Origin: Terriglobia bacterium
GTDB lineage: Bacteria; Acidobacteriota; Terriglobia; Bryobacterales; Bryobacteraceae
DNA length: 64,000 nt
NCBI GenBank assembly: GCA_020073265.1
Contig: JAIQFN010000020.1
Span: 1-64,000 of the forward strand
Direction of reading: 5' to 3'
The position numbers were made by a program, and so were the translations under genes. The notes under the pieces are model-generated. The model ran no database searches, was not told the origin of the DNA, and worked only from the letters and a program-made list of their open reading frames with translations. Position 1 is the stretch's first letter. Each line of letters starts with the position of its first letter. Of the stretch, positions 44,447 through 53,356 are shown piece by piece.

Positions 44447-44595
44447 CCCTCTATCATAAGGAAGTCGAGCAGCCCGCGAAAGAGTTGTTTATGCGGTCCA
44501 TTCAAAGATTGGATTGGTCTAGTGCGCGTCCGCGGCCAGTGGGTGCGGTATCCTGGAAAGGTTATTTTTCGATGGCAAACCCCAGGAGGATTTAG

Positions 44596-46005
44596 ATGAA
44601 CGCTAAAGAAGTGTTGGACTTCGCCAAGAAGCATCAGGCCAAACAATTGGATCTGCGATTTTCCGACATCCCCGGACTCCAGCACCACGTGTCCTATCCG
44701 ATGAGCGAGCTGTCGGAAGAGAGCTTCGCGGAAGGCTTCGGCATGGACGGCTCCTCGATCCGCGGCTGGGCCGCCATCAACGAGAGCGACATGCTGCTGA
44801 TCCCGGACCCGACCACCGCCTTCATGGACCCGTTCTACGAGATCCCCACGCTGGTGATGGTGTGCGACGTGATCGATCCCATCACGCGCCAGAACTACAA
44901 CCGCGACCCGCGCTGGATCGCGCGCAAAGCCGAGCTGTACCTGAAGAACTCCGGCATCGGCGACACGGCCTACTTCGGCGCCGAAGCCGAGTTCTTCATC
45001 TTCGACAACGTGCGCTTCGATCAGAACCAGCACTCCGGCTTCTACTTCATCGACGCCGAAGAGGGCCGCTGGAACTCGGGCCGCGAGGGCGACAACCTGG
45101 GCTACCGGCCGCGCTACAAGGAAGGTTATTTCCCGGTGCCGCCCACCGATCACTACCAGGGCCTCAGGGCCCAGATGGTAGAGACCATGATCCAGTGCGG
45201 CTTGAACATCGAGTGCCATCACCACGAGGTGGCCACCGGCGGGCAGTGCGAGATCGACCAGCGCTACAACACGCTGCTGAAATCGGCCGACAACATGATG
45301 CTGTACAAGTACGTGATCCGCAACGTGGCGCAGGCCAACGGCAAGACCGTAACGTTCATGCCCAAGCCGCTGTTCCAGGACAACGGCAGCGGGATGCACA
45401 CGCACCAGAGCATCTGGACCGGCGGCAAGCCGCTGTTCGGCGGCGACGGCTACGCGGGGCTGAGTCCGCTGGCCCTGAATTATATCGGCGGGTTGTTGAA
45501 GCACGCCCGGGCGCTGTCGGCGATCATCGCGCCGACCACCAACAGCTACAAGCGGCTGGTACCGGGCTACGAGGCGCCGGTGAACCTGGCGTACTCGCGG
45601 CGCAACCGCTCGGCAGCCTGCCGCATTCCGATGTACTCGGCTTCTCCCAAGGCCAAGCGGGTGGAGTTCCGGCCGCCGGATCCGTCCTCGAATCCGTACC
45701 TGGCGTTCGCGGCCATGCTGATGGCGGGCTTGGACGGGGTGATAAACAAGCTGGAGCCGGGCGAGCCGCTGGACAAGGACATCTACGATCTGTCGCCGGA
45801 GGAGATGCGCAGCGTGCCGAGTATGCCGGCCTCGCTCGAGGAAGCGCTGGCGTGTCTGGAAGAGGATCACGACTTCCTGCTGAAGGGCGACGTGTTCAGC
45901 GAGGACCTGATCGAGACCTTCATCGACTACAAGCGCCGCAACGAGGCGGATGCCATCCGGTTGCGGCCGCATCCGTACGAGTTCGCGCTGTATTACGACA
46001 TCTAG
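44596..46005 (+). CDS. glnA: Glutamine synthetase type I
   Basis: 469-aa ammonia-assimilating enzyme. [18 protein letters not shown], the ATP-binding [28 protein letters not shown], and the adenylylation region [11 protein letters not shown] with Tyr present, so GlnE-type control is possible. AGGAGGA 5 bases before the ATG is a strong ribosome site. Codon bias is extreme, which creates long antisense and out-of-frame open frames across the whole gene. No sigma-54 site was found in the 149-base upstream gap. Confidence 0.97.
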   Translation: MNAKEVLDFAKKHQAKQLDLRFSDIPGLQHHVSYPMSELSEESFAEGFGMDGSSIRGWAAINESDMLLIPDPTTAFMDPFYEIPTLVMVCDVIDPITRQNYNRDPRWIARKAELYLKNSGIGDTAYFGAEAEFFIFDNVRFDQNQHSGFYFIDAEEGRWNSGREGDNLGYRPRYKEGYFPVPPTDHYQGLRAQMVETMIQCGLNIECHHHEVATGGQCEIDQRYNTLLKSADNMMLYKYVIRNVAQANGKTVTFMPKPLFQDNGSGMHTHQSIWTGGKPLFGGDGYAGLSPLALNYIGGLLKHARALSAIIAPTTNSYKRLVPGYEAPVNLAYSRRNRSAACRIPMYSASPKAKRVEFRPPDPSSNPYLAFAAMLMAGLDGVINKLEPGEPLDKDIYDLSPEEMRSVPSMPASLEEALACLEEDHDFLLKGDVFSEDLIETFIDYKRRNEADAIRLRPHPYEFALYYDI

Positions 46006-46008
46006 CCG

Positions 46009-46028
46009 GGGACAGACGAATCTGTCCC
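46009..46028. repeat. GGGACAGA hairpin, copy 1
   Basis: GGGACAGA (46009-46016) and TCTGTCCC (46021-46028) form a perfect 8-bp stem with loop CGAA, 3 bases after the glnA stop. A related hairpin follows at 46074. Placement between convergent genes suits a REP-like element or terminator. Confidence 0.6.
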
Positions 46029-46073
46029 AAGCGGCAGAGTGTCGGCTGAATTAGATTCGAGGGCTCTGCGCGT

Positions 46074-46091
46074 GGACAGATCCGTCTGTCC
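46074..46091. repeat. GGACAGA hairpin, copy 2
   Basis: GGACAGA (46074-46080) and TCTGTCC (46085-46091) form a perfect 7-bp stem with loop TCCG. It shares the stem of the copy at 46009 but has a different loop, and ends 13 bases before the uricase stop. Confidence 0.6.
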
Positions 46092-46104
46092 CTGTGCGTT
46101 GACG

Positions 46105-46959
46105 TTAGTCGATCGTCTCGCGCCGCAAGCGCGCTTCGATCAGCTCGCACGGCTCGTCAGCCGGCGCGAAAACTTCGTTGTTGTTCTCCAGTCCGAACTG
46201 GCTGAGGTCCACCACGCGGCAGTCTTTGTTCGGCACCCAAAGATGTATCTCCGCGATGTCGGCGTAGCGGTCGAGCACCGCCTCCGCCATGGCGTGCAGC
46301 GTGTATTGCAGCGACCGGCTCTCGTGCTCGACGAACGTCGAGACAATCGCCTCGCGCACGCCGTGCCAGTAGACCGCGAACGGAATCTCGTTGTCCGAAT
46401 AGAGCCAAGTCGCCCTCACTGACGTGGCCAGGATGCGGTCGGAGGTCTCCTTCAGGGTGGTGAACGGATCGCGCAAGTAACCCTCGAAGCCCGCGCCGCT
46501 GGTCTTCACCACCTGCAGGTTCTCGATACCTGCTTCGATCAGCACCGTCTCGCGCGTGCCGGTGACAACGGCAGTCCGCCGCTCGGGCCCGGCCGGCGTG
46601 AAGGACCACGGATGCGGCTTGCCGCCAAAAGGAATGCGGCTCCACAGGTGTTCGGCAATCTGGACGCGCACCTTGCGCACTTGCGGGTTGCCGGTGAGAA
46701 AATGATCGATTAACTCCTGCGCGAACTGCTCGATCTGCTCGATGGGGTAGAGCTTGGCCAGAGCATAGACTGTGTTCTTAATCGTGTCGGCGGGCAGGAT
46801 GCTGCGATTGTCACCGCTGGTGTAGCTGTCCTCGAACCCGCCGGTGAACTGGATGCCGACCGACAGCTCCTTGAGATCATGCCGATCTTCGAAGCGCCTC
46901 ACCTTCACCAGGCGCACCCGAGCCGCGCCGTAGCTGTTCTCCAGCAGAGTAGTCGACAT
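46105..46959 (-). CDS. pucL: Factor-independent urate hydroxylase (uricase)
   Basis: 284-aa uricase, oxidising urate to 5-hydroxyisourate. Typical sequence blocks: YGAARVRLVKVRR at the N-terminus, the Thr-containing GDNRSILPADTIKNTVYALA (active-site TDN/T-like segment), TSGAGFEGYLRDPFTTLKET and a C-terminal EIHLWVPNKDC with Gln/Asn-rich tail. A frame start at 47766 would add 269 residues, but those lie antisense-like over the ABC permease and are rejected. No other purine-degradation gene is in view. Confidence 0.92.
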   Translation of the reverse strand: MSTTLLENSYGAARVRLVKVRRFEDRHDLKELSVGIQFTGGFEDSYTSGDNRSILPADTIKNTVYALAKLYPIEQIEQFAQELIDHFLTGNPQVRKVRVQIAEHLWSRIPFGGKPHPWSFTPAGPERRTAVVTGTRETVLIEAGIENLQVVKTSGAGFEGYLRDPFTTLKETSDRILATSVRATWLYSDNEIPFAVYWHGVREAIVSTFVEHESRSLQYTLHAMAEAVLDRYADIAEIHLWVPNKDCRVVDLSQFGLENNNEVFAPADEPCELIEARLRRETID

Positions 46960-46961
46960 GC

Positions 46962-47981
46962 TCAGACTAGATTGTCCCACTGCCGCCCGTAGTACCAAAG
47001 CGAAGCGACGTATGCGACGAACGCCAGCGCCAGGTACCACACGCTTGCTCGGGCCGTCGCGACGCCGACTGCTACCAGCGGAAAGACCTGGAAGAATCCC
47101 GTTGGAAAAATCACGCCCCCGGTGAAGCGCCAGCGCGTCTGCGCGATCGGACGGAGAACCGATCCGTGATGACCCACCGCCACGGCGACCAGCGCTCCGG
47201 CCAGGCCGGGCAACGGCGCCAGCGGCGCAACCAGGACCGCGGCGACCAACAGGAACGCGATGTCCTTGGCGAGCAGAATCTCGTATCCGCGCAGCGGTAG
47301 CACGCGATAGCGCGCCATGCCGGAGGGCAGGTCCAGGCCGAAGAGACATTGCGCATAGGTGCTCAACGCGATCACCACCACTAGCGCCAGGATCATGAAC
47401 GCTTCCGGATCCGGAGTGGATCCGAAAACCCGATAAAGCGATCCACTCAGCGCGAGCAGCAGCGCCGCATAGAAATCCAACGTGCTCAGCATCTGTCGAA
47501 TATTCTTCTGGACCAGGCCACCCAGCCGTCCGGGCAGCTTGGGCGTCCGCGCCAAACCGATCGATCGTGCGCGTCCCGCGGTGAAATGGCTCCAGAGCGC
47601 CAACGCGCCCTGAATCGCCAGAGCGCCGCCGATCATCAGTGCGGCGAACGAAACGCCACCGGCCACGAACAGAAACGGCAAGGCCACCCAGACCACCGGG
47701 CTCAACGCGAGGCTCCCCAAGCGCAAACTCACCCGCTGGCGAAGCGTCAGCGGCCAAAGCGCCCAACGGTCCGCGGGAACTTTGCGCAGCGGATCGCCGG
47801 ACAAAGGCCCCAGCAGCAGAGCCCCGACCACCATCCCGAAAAACACGATGCTCTGCGGCTGCTGATACATCACCAGCACGATGAACAGCGCGAGATTGTT
47901 GCCGCTGACGGAGCTGAAGGTGCGAAGGTCGCGCCAGACCGAGCGCGCCAGCGCCCTTAGGACTGCGACAAACCCAGCCAC
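46962..47981 (-). CDS. ABC transporter permease (ABC-2-like)
   Basis: 339-aa polytopic membrane protein with about eight to ten hydrophobic segments (LALFIVLVMYQQPQSIVFF, ALLLALSGSLYRVF, IAFLLVAAVLVAPLAPL). It overlaps the end of the ATPase gene by 25 bases, so the pair forms an exporter. GTG start. Cargo unknown. The uricase gene starts 2 bases after its stop, which makes a three-gene transcript likely. Confidence 0.78.
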   Translation of the reverse strand: MAGFVAVLRALARSVWRDLRTFSSVSGNNLALFIVLVMYQQPQSIVFFGMVVGALLLGPLSGDPLRKVPADRWALWPLTLRQRVSLRLGSLALSPVVWVALPFLFVAGGVSFAALMIGGALAIQGALALWSHFTAGRARSIGLARTPKLPGRLGGLVQKNIRQMLSTLDFYAALLLALSGSLYRVFGSTPDPEAFMILALVVVIALSTYAQCLFGLDLPSGMARYRVLPLRGYEILLAKDIAFLLVAAVLVAPLAPLPGLAGALVAVAVGHHGSVLRPIAQTRWRFTGGVIFPTGFFQVFPLVAVGVATARASVWYLALAFVAYVASLWYYGRQWDNLV

Positions 47982-48700
47982 GGAAGATCGGCCACTCGCA
48001 ACGGTTCTACGAGGTCAAAGTACAGGTCTTCGAGCGACCCGGTTAACTCGTTCGCCGGCGATTGCCAGACAATGCGGCCGCCGCGGATCACGATGATCCA
48101 GCCGGCCAGGCGATCCACGATCGGCAGGATATGAGAAGTCAGGAAAATAGTGACGCCGCGTCCGGCCAGCATGACCAGCAGTTCGCGGATGGTGTGCGCC
48201 GTTACCGGATCGATGCCTTCAAAAGGCTCATCCAGAAACAGGACGCGAGGATTGTGCAGCAGCGCCAAAGCCAGTGAGGTCTTCTTGCGCATCCCGTGCG
48301 AGCACTGCGCGGCAGGTGTGTGCCGGCCGTGTTCGAGGCCCAGCGCATGCAGGAGTTGATCGGTGCGCCCGCGCGTCTCGGCCGCGCTCAAACCGTAGAT
48401 GGGTCCACACAGCAGCAGGTGCTCCTCGACGGTCAGCGTATCGAACAGCCCAAGCAGCTCCGGCAAAATGCCGACCACACGCTTGACCGCCAGCGGATTT
48501 CTTCGAACGTCGATCCCCTCCACGAAAGCGGTGCCGGCCGACGGCGCGAGCAACCCGGTCAGCATCTTCATGAGCGTCGATTTGCCGGCGCCGTTCGGGC
48601 CCAGCAGCGCGCAGATTCCCCCGCCAGGAATTTCGAACGCCGCTTGATCGACGGCCACAAAGTCGCCGAAGCGCATGCTCAGGTTGCGGCAGGAGATCAA
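47957..48700 (-). CDS. ABC transporter ATP-binding protein
   Basis: 247-aa ATPase of the exporter with the downstream permease. Walker A GPNGAGKSTLM, a signature-like CSHGMRKKTSLALAL (SHGMRKK instead of the usual LSGGQ), Walker B VLFLDEPFEGID and the switch His in TSHILP. TTG start at 48700. The weak signature matches the CcmA/ABC-2 exporter group. Confidence 0.93.
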   Translation of the reverse strand: MISCRNLSMRFGDFVAVDQAAFEIPGGGICALLGPNGAGKSTLMKMLTGLLAPSAGTAFVEGIDVRRNPLAVKRVVGILPELLGLFDTLTVEEHLLLCGPIYGLSAAETRGRTDQLLHALGLEHGRHTPAAQCSHGMRKKTSLALALLHNPRVLFLDEPFEGIDPVTAHTIRELLVMLAGRGVTIFLTSHILPIVDRLAGWIIVIRGGRIVWQSPANELTGSLEDLYFDLVEPLRVADLPWLGLSQS

Positions 48701-48793
48701 TAACTATCTTAAGCTTTTTCAACTCTTTCCAGCCGGCAACGGAATAAAATCCAAGCGTCGGCCGATAGTCGTATATACCAAAGTAGGAAGCAC

Positions 48794-50569
48794 ATGCTAT
48801 TGCGAACAACCCTGGTACTGCTCGTGGCCGGCTCGCTGTGGGCCGCGAATCCATCTGAAAAGCCGAGCGCCATCGCCTGGCAACCTTGGTCGAACACCGT
48901 GTTCGATCAGGCCCGCCGCGAGAACAAGTTCGTGCTGCTCGATCTCGAAGCCGTCTGGTGCCACTGGTGCCACGTCATGGACGAAACTACGTACCGGGAT
49001 TCCAAGGTCATCTCCCTGATGCGGTCAAAGTACATCGCCGTGCGCGTCGACCAGGACTCGCGGCCCGATCTCTCGAACCGCTACGAAGACTACGGCTGGC
49101 CCGCTACGATCGTCTTCGGCGCCGACGGCAAGGAGATCGTGAAGCGCCAGGGCTACATCGAACCGCGCGAGATGGTCGCGATGCTGAAAGCCATCATCGC
49201 CGATCCCTCGCCCGGTCCATCGGTGCGCCCGGAGGTCGACGTGAAATTCGGCGAGAATTCCCTGCTCCCAGACGACTTGCGCAAGGATCTCGAGAGCCGC
49301 TACTTCGGCCAGTACGACTCCAAGCACGGCGCTTGGGGCTTCGATCAGAAATTCCTGGATTGGAATTCAACTGAATACGCCATGGCCCGCGCGCGATCGG
49401 GCGACCAGCAGTCCGAGCAGATGGCGCGGCAATCGCTCGACGCGCAGTTGAAGCTGGTCGATCCGGTTTGGGGCGGCGTGTATCAATACTCGGTCGGTGG
49501 CGACTGGAACGAGCCGCATTTCGAAAAGATCATGGCGATGCAGGCGGGCAACTTGCGGATCTACTCACTGGCGTACGAAGAATGGCACGATCCGGCCTAT
49601 TTGAAAGCCGCGCAGGACGTGGAGCGCTTCCTGAAAACTTTTCTCACCGGCCCCGAAGGTGCGTTCTACACCAGCCAGGACGCGGACTTGATCGACGGCC
49701 AACACAGCGCCGCGTATTTCAAGCTGGACGACGCCGGGCGCCGCAAGCTCGGCATTCCGCGCATCGACAAGCACATCTACTCGCGGGAGAACGGCTGGGC
49801 GATCGAAGCAGTAGCGGCTCTCTACGCTGGCACCGGACACCAGCAATATCTGGACGAAGCGGTGCGAGCCGCGGAATGGATCCTGCAAAATCGCACGCTG
49901 GACGGCGGCGGATTCCGGCACGATTCGAAGGACGTAGCCGGGCCATATCTGGCCGACTCGCTCGCGATGGGCCGGGCTTTTCTGGCGTTGTACGAAACCA
50001 CCGGCGACCGTCGCTGGCTGGCTCGCGCCGAAGCCGCCGCAAAGTTCATCGCTGCCAATTTCTCGGACGGGCCGGCCGGATTCAGCACCGCGAAAACCCC
50101 TACCGATCGCGCCTACGCGCCTCGCCCCGAGCGCGACGAGAACATACTGGTGGCCCGGTTCGCCAATCTGCTGGCACGCTACGCCGGAAACGATGACTAC
50201 CGCAAAATGGCCGAACGCGCCATGCGCTATCTGGTGGCGCCGCAAATTGCAAAGTTCCTGCCCACAGGCGGCACTCTGCTTGCCAACCTGGAATTCGCGA
50301 GCGAGCCGATCCACATAACCGTGGTCGGGCACAAAGACGATCCGGCTGCGCAGGCGCTGTTTCATGCCGCTGCGTCGTACCCCTCCGGTTACCTGCGCGT
50401 CGAATGGTGGGACACGCGCGAGGGCCGGCTCCCCAACGCGGACGTGCAGTATCCGGAACTAAAGACCGCGGCAGCATTCATCTGCACCGGCACCACCTGC
50501 TCATCGCCGATCTTGAAACCCGAAATGGTGCGTGCTCGCGCCGACAAGCTGACCCGCCCCCAGAGTTGA
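48794..50569 (+). CDS. Exported thioredoxin-domain / DUF255 protein
   Basis: 591-aa YyaL/SSP411-like protein. Signal peptide (MLLRTTLVLLVAGSLWAAN), thioredoxin-like domain (about 20-150) with WCHWCHVM as the redox CxxC, then an alpha/alpha-toroid C-terminal part with KHGAWGFDQKF, SVGGDWNEPHFEKIM and FYTSQDADL. The usual family length is nearer 650-700 aa, so this version is short. Family function is unsettled; export suggests an envelope redox or sugar role. Confidence 0.87.
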   Translation: MLLRTTLVLLVAGSLWAANPSEKPSAIAWQPWSNTVFDQARRENKFVLLDLEAVWCHWCHVMDETTYRDSKVISLMRSKYIAVRVDQDSRPDLSNRYEDYGWPATIVFGADGKEIVKRQGYIEPREMVAMLKAIIADPSPGPSVRPEVDVKFGENSLLPDDLRKDLESRYFGQYDSKHGAWGFDQKFLDWNSTEYAMARARSGDQQSEQMARQSLDAQLKLVDPVWGGVYQYSVGGDWNEPHFEKIMAMQAGNLRIYSLAYEEWHDPAYLKAAQDVERFLKTFLTGPEGAFYTSQDADLIDGQHSAAYFKLDDAGRRKLGIPRIDKHIYSRENGWAIEAVAALYAGTGHQQYLDEAVRAAEWILQNRTLDGGGFRHDSKDVAGPYLADSLAMGRAFLALYETTGDRRWLARAEAAAKFIAANFSDGPAGFSTAKTPTDRAYAPRPERDENILVARFANLLARYAGNDDYRKMAERAMRYLVAPQIAKFLPTGGTLLANLEFASEPIHITVVGHKDDPAAQALFHAAASYPSGYLRVEWWDTREGRLPNADVQYPELKTAAAFICTGTTCSSPILKPEMVRARADKLTRPQS

Positions 50570-50586
50570 GGCGATATCCAGGCGCT

Positions 50587-51513
50587 TCAGAACACCCTGC
50601 GCGGCAGTTTACTAACGTCCGGCACCGCCAGTTCGCCCAGCGCACGGCCGACCTGGTGCGAGTTCATATCCAGAAAGTCCTTGGCCTTGGTCCGGTAGTC
50701 CTTGGGATCCGTGACGCGAACTCCGTACACCACCACAGCGGCGTTCTTGGCTCCCAGCTCCACCTTGACGAAGTCCAGTTCGAACCGCTGCTTGTCCGGT
50801 TCGTCGAAGGCCGCTACCAGGTAGTTGAAGACAGCGCCGGACTCTTCGCGCATTGTCCTGGCCAAGAGAATCCGCGCGCCTTGAGACTGGTATACCGACA
50901 TGATCCCCTCGGCGAGGCGGTCCAGTTCTTCACGCGTCCGGGCATCCGGTCGATCGATAATCGTCAGCAGTGTCTTCCAGTCGTTGATGTTCTCATCCGC
51001 TGGGACGAACTCCCACATGGCGGTGCGCTGCTGGTTGAACGATCCCAGGCAGTACGTCTGCGCCTGGAAAGCTATGGCCGGGGTGGCCGCCATTGCCGAA
51101 ACCGCCGCTATCGGAGGAGTGCCAAGCTTCGGAGACCATGGCGTAACAGTAACGCTAGACCGCGGCGACCGATGGTGTACCAGCAGGTAGAAATCGATTC
51201 CTGAGGCAATCGCCATAAGTCCGATTACTGCAATCAGCGCGAACTTGTGGCCGCGTGTGCTGTCGCTTCTCACTGGCCCGACCCAATCCGGGCGCAGCAG
51301 CACCAGGATGCCTCCGAAAACGCCCAGCGGCCCCAACAGGCAGAGCTTGATATAAAACTCGCCGGCGGTCGACGCGAGATGCCAGTTGTACCACCATGCT
51401 GCAACTCCGATCGCAATCATCACCAAGCCGGCGAGACGGCCGGACGAAGAAGTGCGCTTTGTTGACTGGTCCTGCGTCCGCGTTTCGCTGCTGGACGGAA
51501 GTGTCGCTTGCAT
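50587..51513 (-). CDS. Hypothetical membrane protein
   Basis: 308-aa unrecognised protein. Ser/Thr-rich N-terminus, three hydrophobic helices (AGLVMIAIGVAAWWYNW, LLGPLGVFGGILVLL, FALIAVIGLMAIASGIDFYLL) and a C-terminal soluble domain (about 140-308) with FVPADENINDWKTLLTII and VVVYGVRVTDP, resembling the exported acidobacterial proteins that measure or bind something outside. Convergent with the DUF255 gene. Confidence 0.68.
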   Translation of the reverse strand: MQATLPSSSETRTQDQSTKRTSSSGRLAGLVMIAIGVAAWWYNWHLASTAGEFYIKLCLLGPLGVFGGILVLLRPDWVGPVRSDSTRGHKFALIAVIGLMAIASGIDFYLLVHHRSPRSSVTVTPWSPKLGTPPIAAVSAMAATPAIAFQAQTYCLGSFNQQRTAMWEFVPADENINDWKTLLTIIDRPDARTREELDRLAEGIMSVYQSQGARILLARTMREESGAVFNYLVAAFDEPDKQRFELDFVKVELGAKNAAVVVYGVRVTDPKDYRTKAKDFLDMNSHQVGRALGELAVPDVSKLPRRVF

Positions 51514-51707
51514 ATGAAGATCTTCTCCTCACTTCCATGGGCGAAATTCCGCGCGGCGTTCGATCACGACTTTTCCAGGTCCCCTCTCCGCAACTACCTC
51601 GATTTTGCGGAACCACCACCTCATCGTGGGGCGCCGAGGGTGCGTGAACGGTGTCACGCTTCATATCAGCGAGATCCCAATAGCAGGTATCCTGTATTTG
51701 AGACGCT

Positions 51708-52946
51708 ATGAACGCACCCCGCACGTCGCTTCCCCTGCAAGAACGGGTCGAGGCGCAGGGTCATTTGATTGACTCGCACATCATGGAGCAGATATTCGAC
51801 ACCGTCGTTGAATACAACGGCCGGTTCGAAGTGGAGCAGTTTCGCATTGGACGCACCAACAGCGAGGCGTCCTATCTGCGCCTCAAGGTGGACACCGACG
51901 ATGCCGAGTCCATGCGCAAAATTCTCTCGCAACTGCTCGGCCTGGGCTGCTCGATGGTGGATTCCGGCGACACCGAACTCGCCACGGTCCAGCGCGACCG
52001 CTGCGCTCCAGACGATTTCTACTCCACCACCAACCATCGCACCTTTGTCCGCCGCAAACAGGAATGGGTGGAAGTGCAGAACCAGCGTATGGACGCACTG
52101 ATCGTGGTGGAAGGCGACCAGGCTTGGTGCCGCCGCCTGCGCGATATCCGCGCGGGCGACCAGGTGGTCACTGGGATGCGCGGAATCCGCGTGGTTCCGG
52201 AATCCAAGGAGCGCGACCGGCTGGCTTTCGCGTTCATGAGCAACGGCATCTCGTCCGAACGCCAGGTGGAGACCGCCGTCAAGCAGACCGCGGCTCTGAT
52301 CGAGCATGCTCGCTCAGCCGGACACAAGATCGTCGCCGTCGCCGGACCCGTGGTGGTTCACACCGGCGGTGCCAGTTCGCTCGCGCGCTTGATCCGCGAA
52401 GGCTACGTGAACGGCTTGCTCAGCGGAAACGCTTTGGGCGTGCACGACATCGAGGCGGCGCTGTTCGGAACCTCGCTCGGCATCCGGCAGAGCGATGGCC
52501 GTCAGGAAGAGCACGGCCACCGCAACCACATGCGCGCCATCAACGCCATTTACCAGTGCGGCGGAATTCGCGGCGCGGTCGAGAGCGGACGCTTGCGCAG
52601 CGGCGTGATGTATGAATGCGTTCGCGCCGGTGTGCCGTTCGTTCTGGCGGGAAGCCTGCGCGACGACGGCCCCCTTCCCGATACCATCACCGACATGAAC
52701 GAAGCCCAGGACGCCTACGCCGAGCAGTTGAAGAGCGCCGGACTGGTGCTGTGCCTGGGATCGATGCTGCATTCCATCGCCGTCGGCAACATGCTGCCGA
52801 GCTGGGTCAAGATCGTGTGCGTCGACATCAACCCGGCCGTCGCCACCAAGGTGAGCGACCGCGGCACCGGCCAGGCTGTCGGCGTGGTCACCGACGTCGG
52901 CTTGTTCCTGGACTTGTTGGCGCGAACTTTGATTCCAGCCTCATGA
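51708..52946 (+). CDS. TIGR00300 / LOR-SDH domain protein, ornithine cyclodeaminase-like
   Basis: 412-aa protein matching the TIGR00300 family along its whole length: GHLIDSHIMEQIFD, DDFYSTTNHRTFVR, FMSNGISSE, VHTGGASSLARLIREGYV, LSGNALGVHDIEAALFGTSLG and LCLGSMLHSIAVGNMLPSWVKIVCVDINP. Family knowledge: archaeal members are NAD-dependent ornithine cyclodeaminases, and the same domain forms the C-terminal part of cyanobacterial AgrE/ArgZ. The arginine-dihydrolase domain is absent here. Its stop overlaps the queF ATG by 4 bases. Confidence 0.85.
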   Translation: MNAPRTSLPLQERVEAQGHLIDSHIMEQIFDTVVEYNGRFEVEQFRIGRTNSEASYLRLKVDTDDAESMRKILSQLLGLGCSMVDSGDTELATVQRDRCAPDDFYSTTNHRTFVRRKQEWVEVQNQRMDALIVVEGDQAWCRRLRDIRAGDQVVTGMRGIRVVPESKERDRLAFAFMSNGISSERQVETAVKQTAALIEHARSAGHKIVAVAGPVVVHTGGASSLARLIREGYVNGLLSGNALGVHDIEAALFGTSLGIRQSDGRQEEHGHRNHMRAINAIYQCGGIRGAVESGRLRSGVMYECVRAGVPFVLAGSLRDDGPLPDTITDMNEAQDAYAEQLKSAGLVLCLGSMLHSIAVGNMLPSWVKIVCVDINPAVATKVSDRGTGQAVGVVTDVGLFLDLLARTLIPAS

Positions 52947-53356
52947 AACGCCAGTACACCGAAACGCACGCGCGCGCGGGAGTGCACGCCAAATTGCCCG
53001 ACATCGAAACCTGGGAGAACCAGTATCCTGGGTACGAAATCGAAATCGTGCTGCCCGAGTTCACCTCCGTCTGCCCCAAAACCGGGCTTCCCGACCACGG
53101 CGAGATCCGGCTGCAATACGTTCCGGACAAGCTATGCCTGGAGCTGAAGTCGCTGAAGATGTACATGCTGGCTTATCGCAATCTCGGCATCTTCCAGGAA
53201 AACGTGGTGAACCGTTTTCTACAGGACGTCGTCAAAGCTTGCCGGCCGGTCTCGGCGAGCGTCACCGGAGAATTCACGCCTCGCGGCGGAGTCTATACCA
53301 GGATCACCGCCAGTTGGAGCAAGAGTGGGAGCGGGAAGCATGGACGCAAAGGGTGA
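52943..53356 (+). CDS. queF: NADPH-dependent preQ0 reductase QueF
   Basis: 137-aa reductase making preQ1 for queuosine. Catalytic Cys44 in TSVCPKTGLPD, Asp51, and the ELKSLKMYMLAYRN block with NVVNRFLQDVV. Size matches the short type I QueF. It is coupled to the upstream TIGR00300 gene by an ATGA overlap and to the following methyltransferase by a 17-base overlap. queC and queE are 14 kb away on the other strand. Confidence 0.95.
   Translation: MKRQYTETHARAGVHAKLPDIETWENQYPGYEIEIVLPEFTSVCPKTGLPDHGEIRLQYVPDKLCLELKSLKMYMLAYRNLGIFQENVVNRFLQDVVKACRPVSASVTGEFTPRGGVYTRITASWSKSGSGKHGRKG

Noticed and set aside
44320-45972. 550-codon open frame antisense to glnA
   Set aside because: It mirrors the strong GC3 bias of glnA, has Arg/His/Val-rich composition and no recognisable motif; glnA on the other strand is unmistakable.
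46960-47766. 269-residue N-terminal extension of the uricase frame
   Set aside because: It overlaps the ABC permease in another frame and is Arg/Gly/Ala-rich without motifs; the uricase from ATG 46959 has the normal family length.
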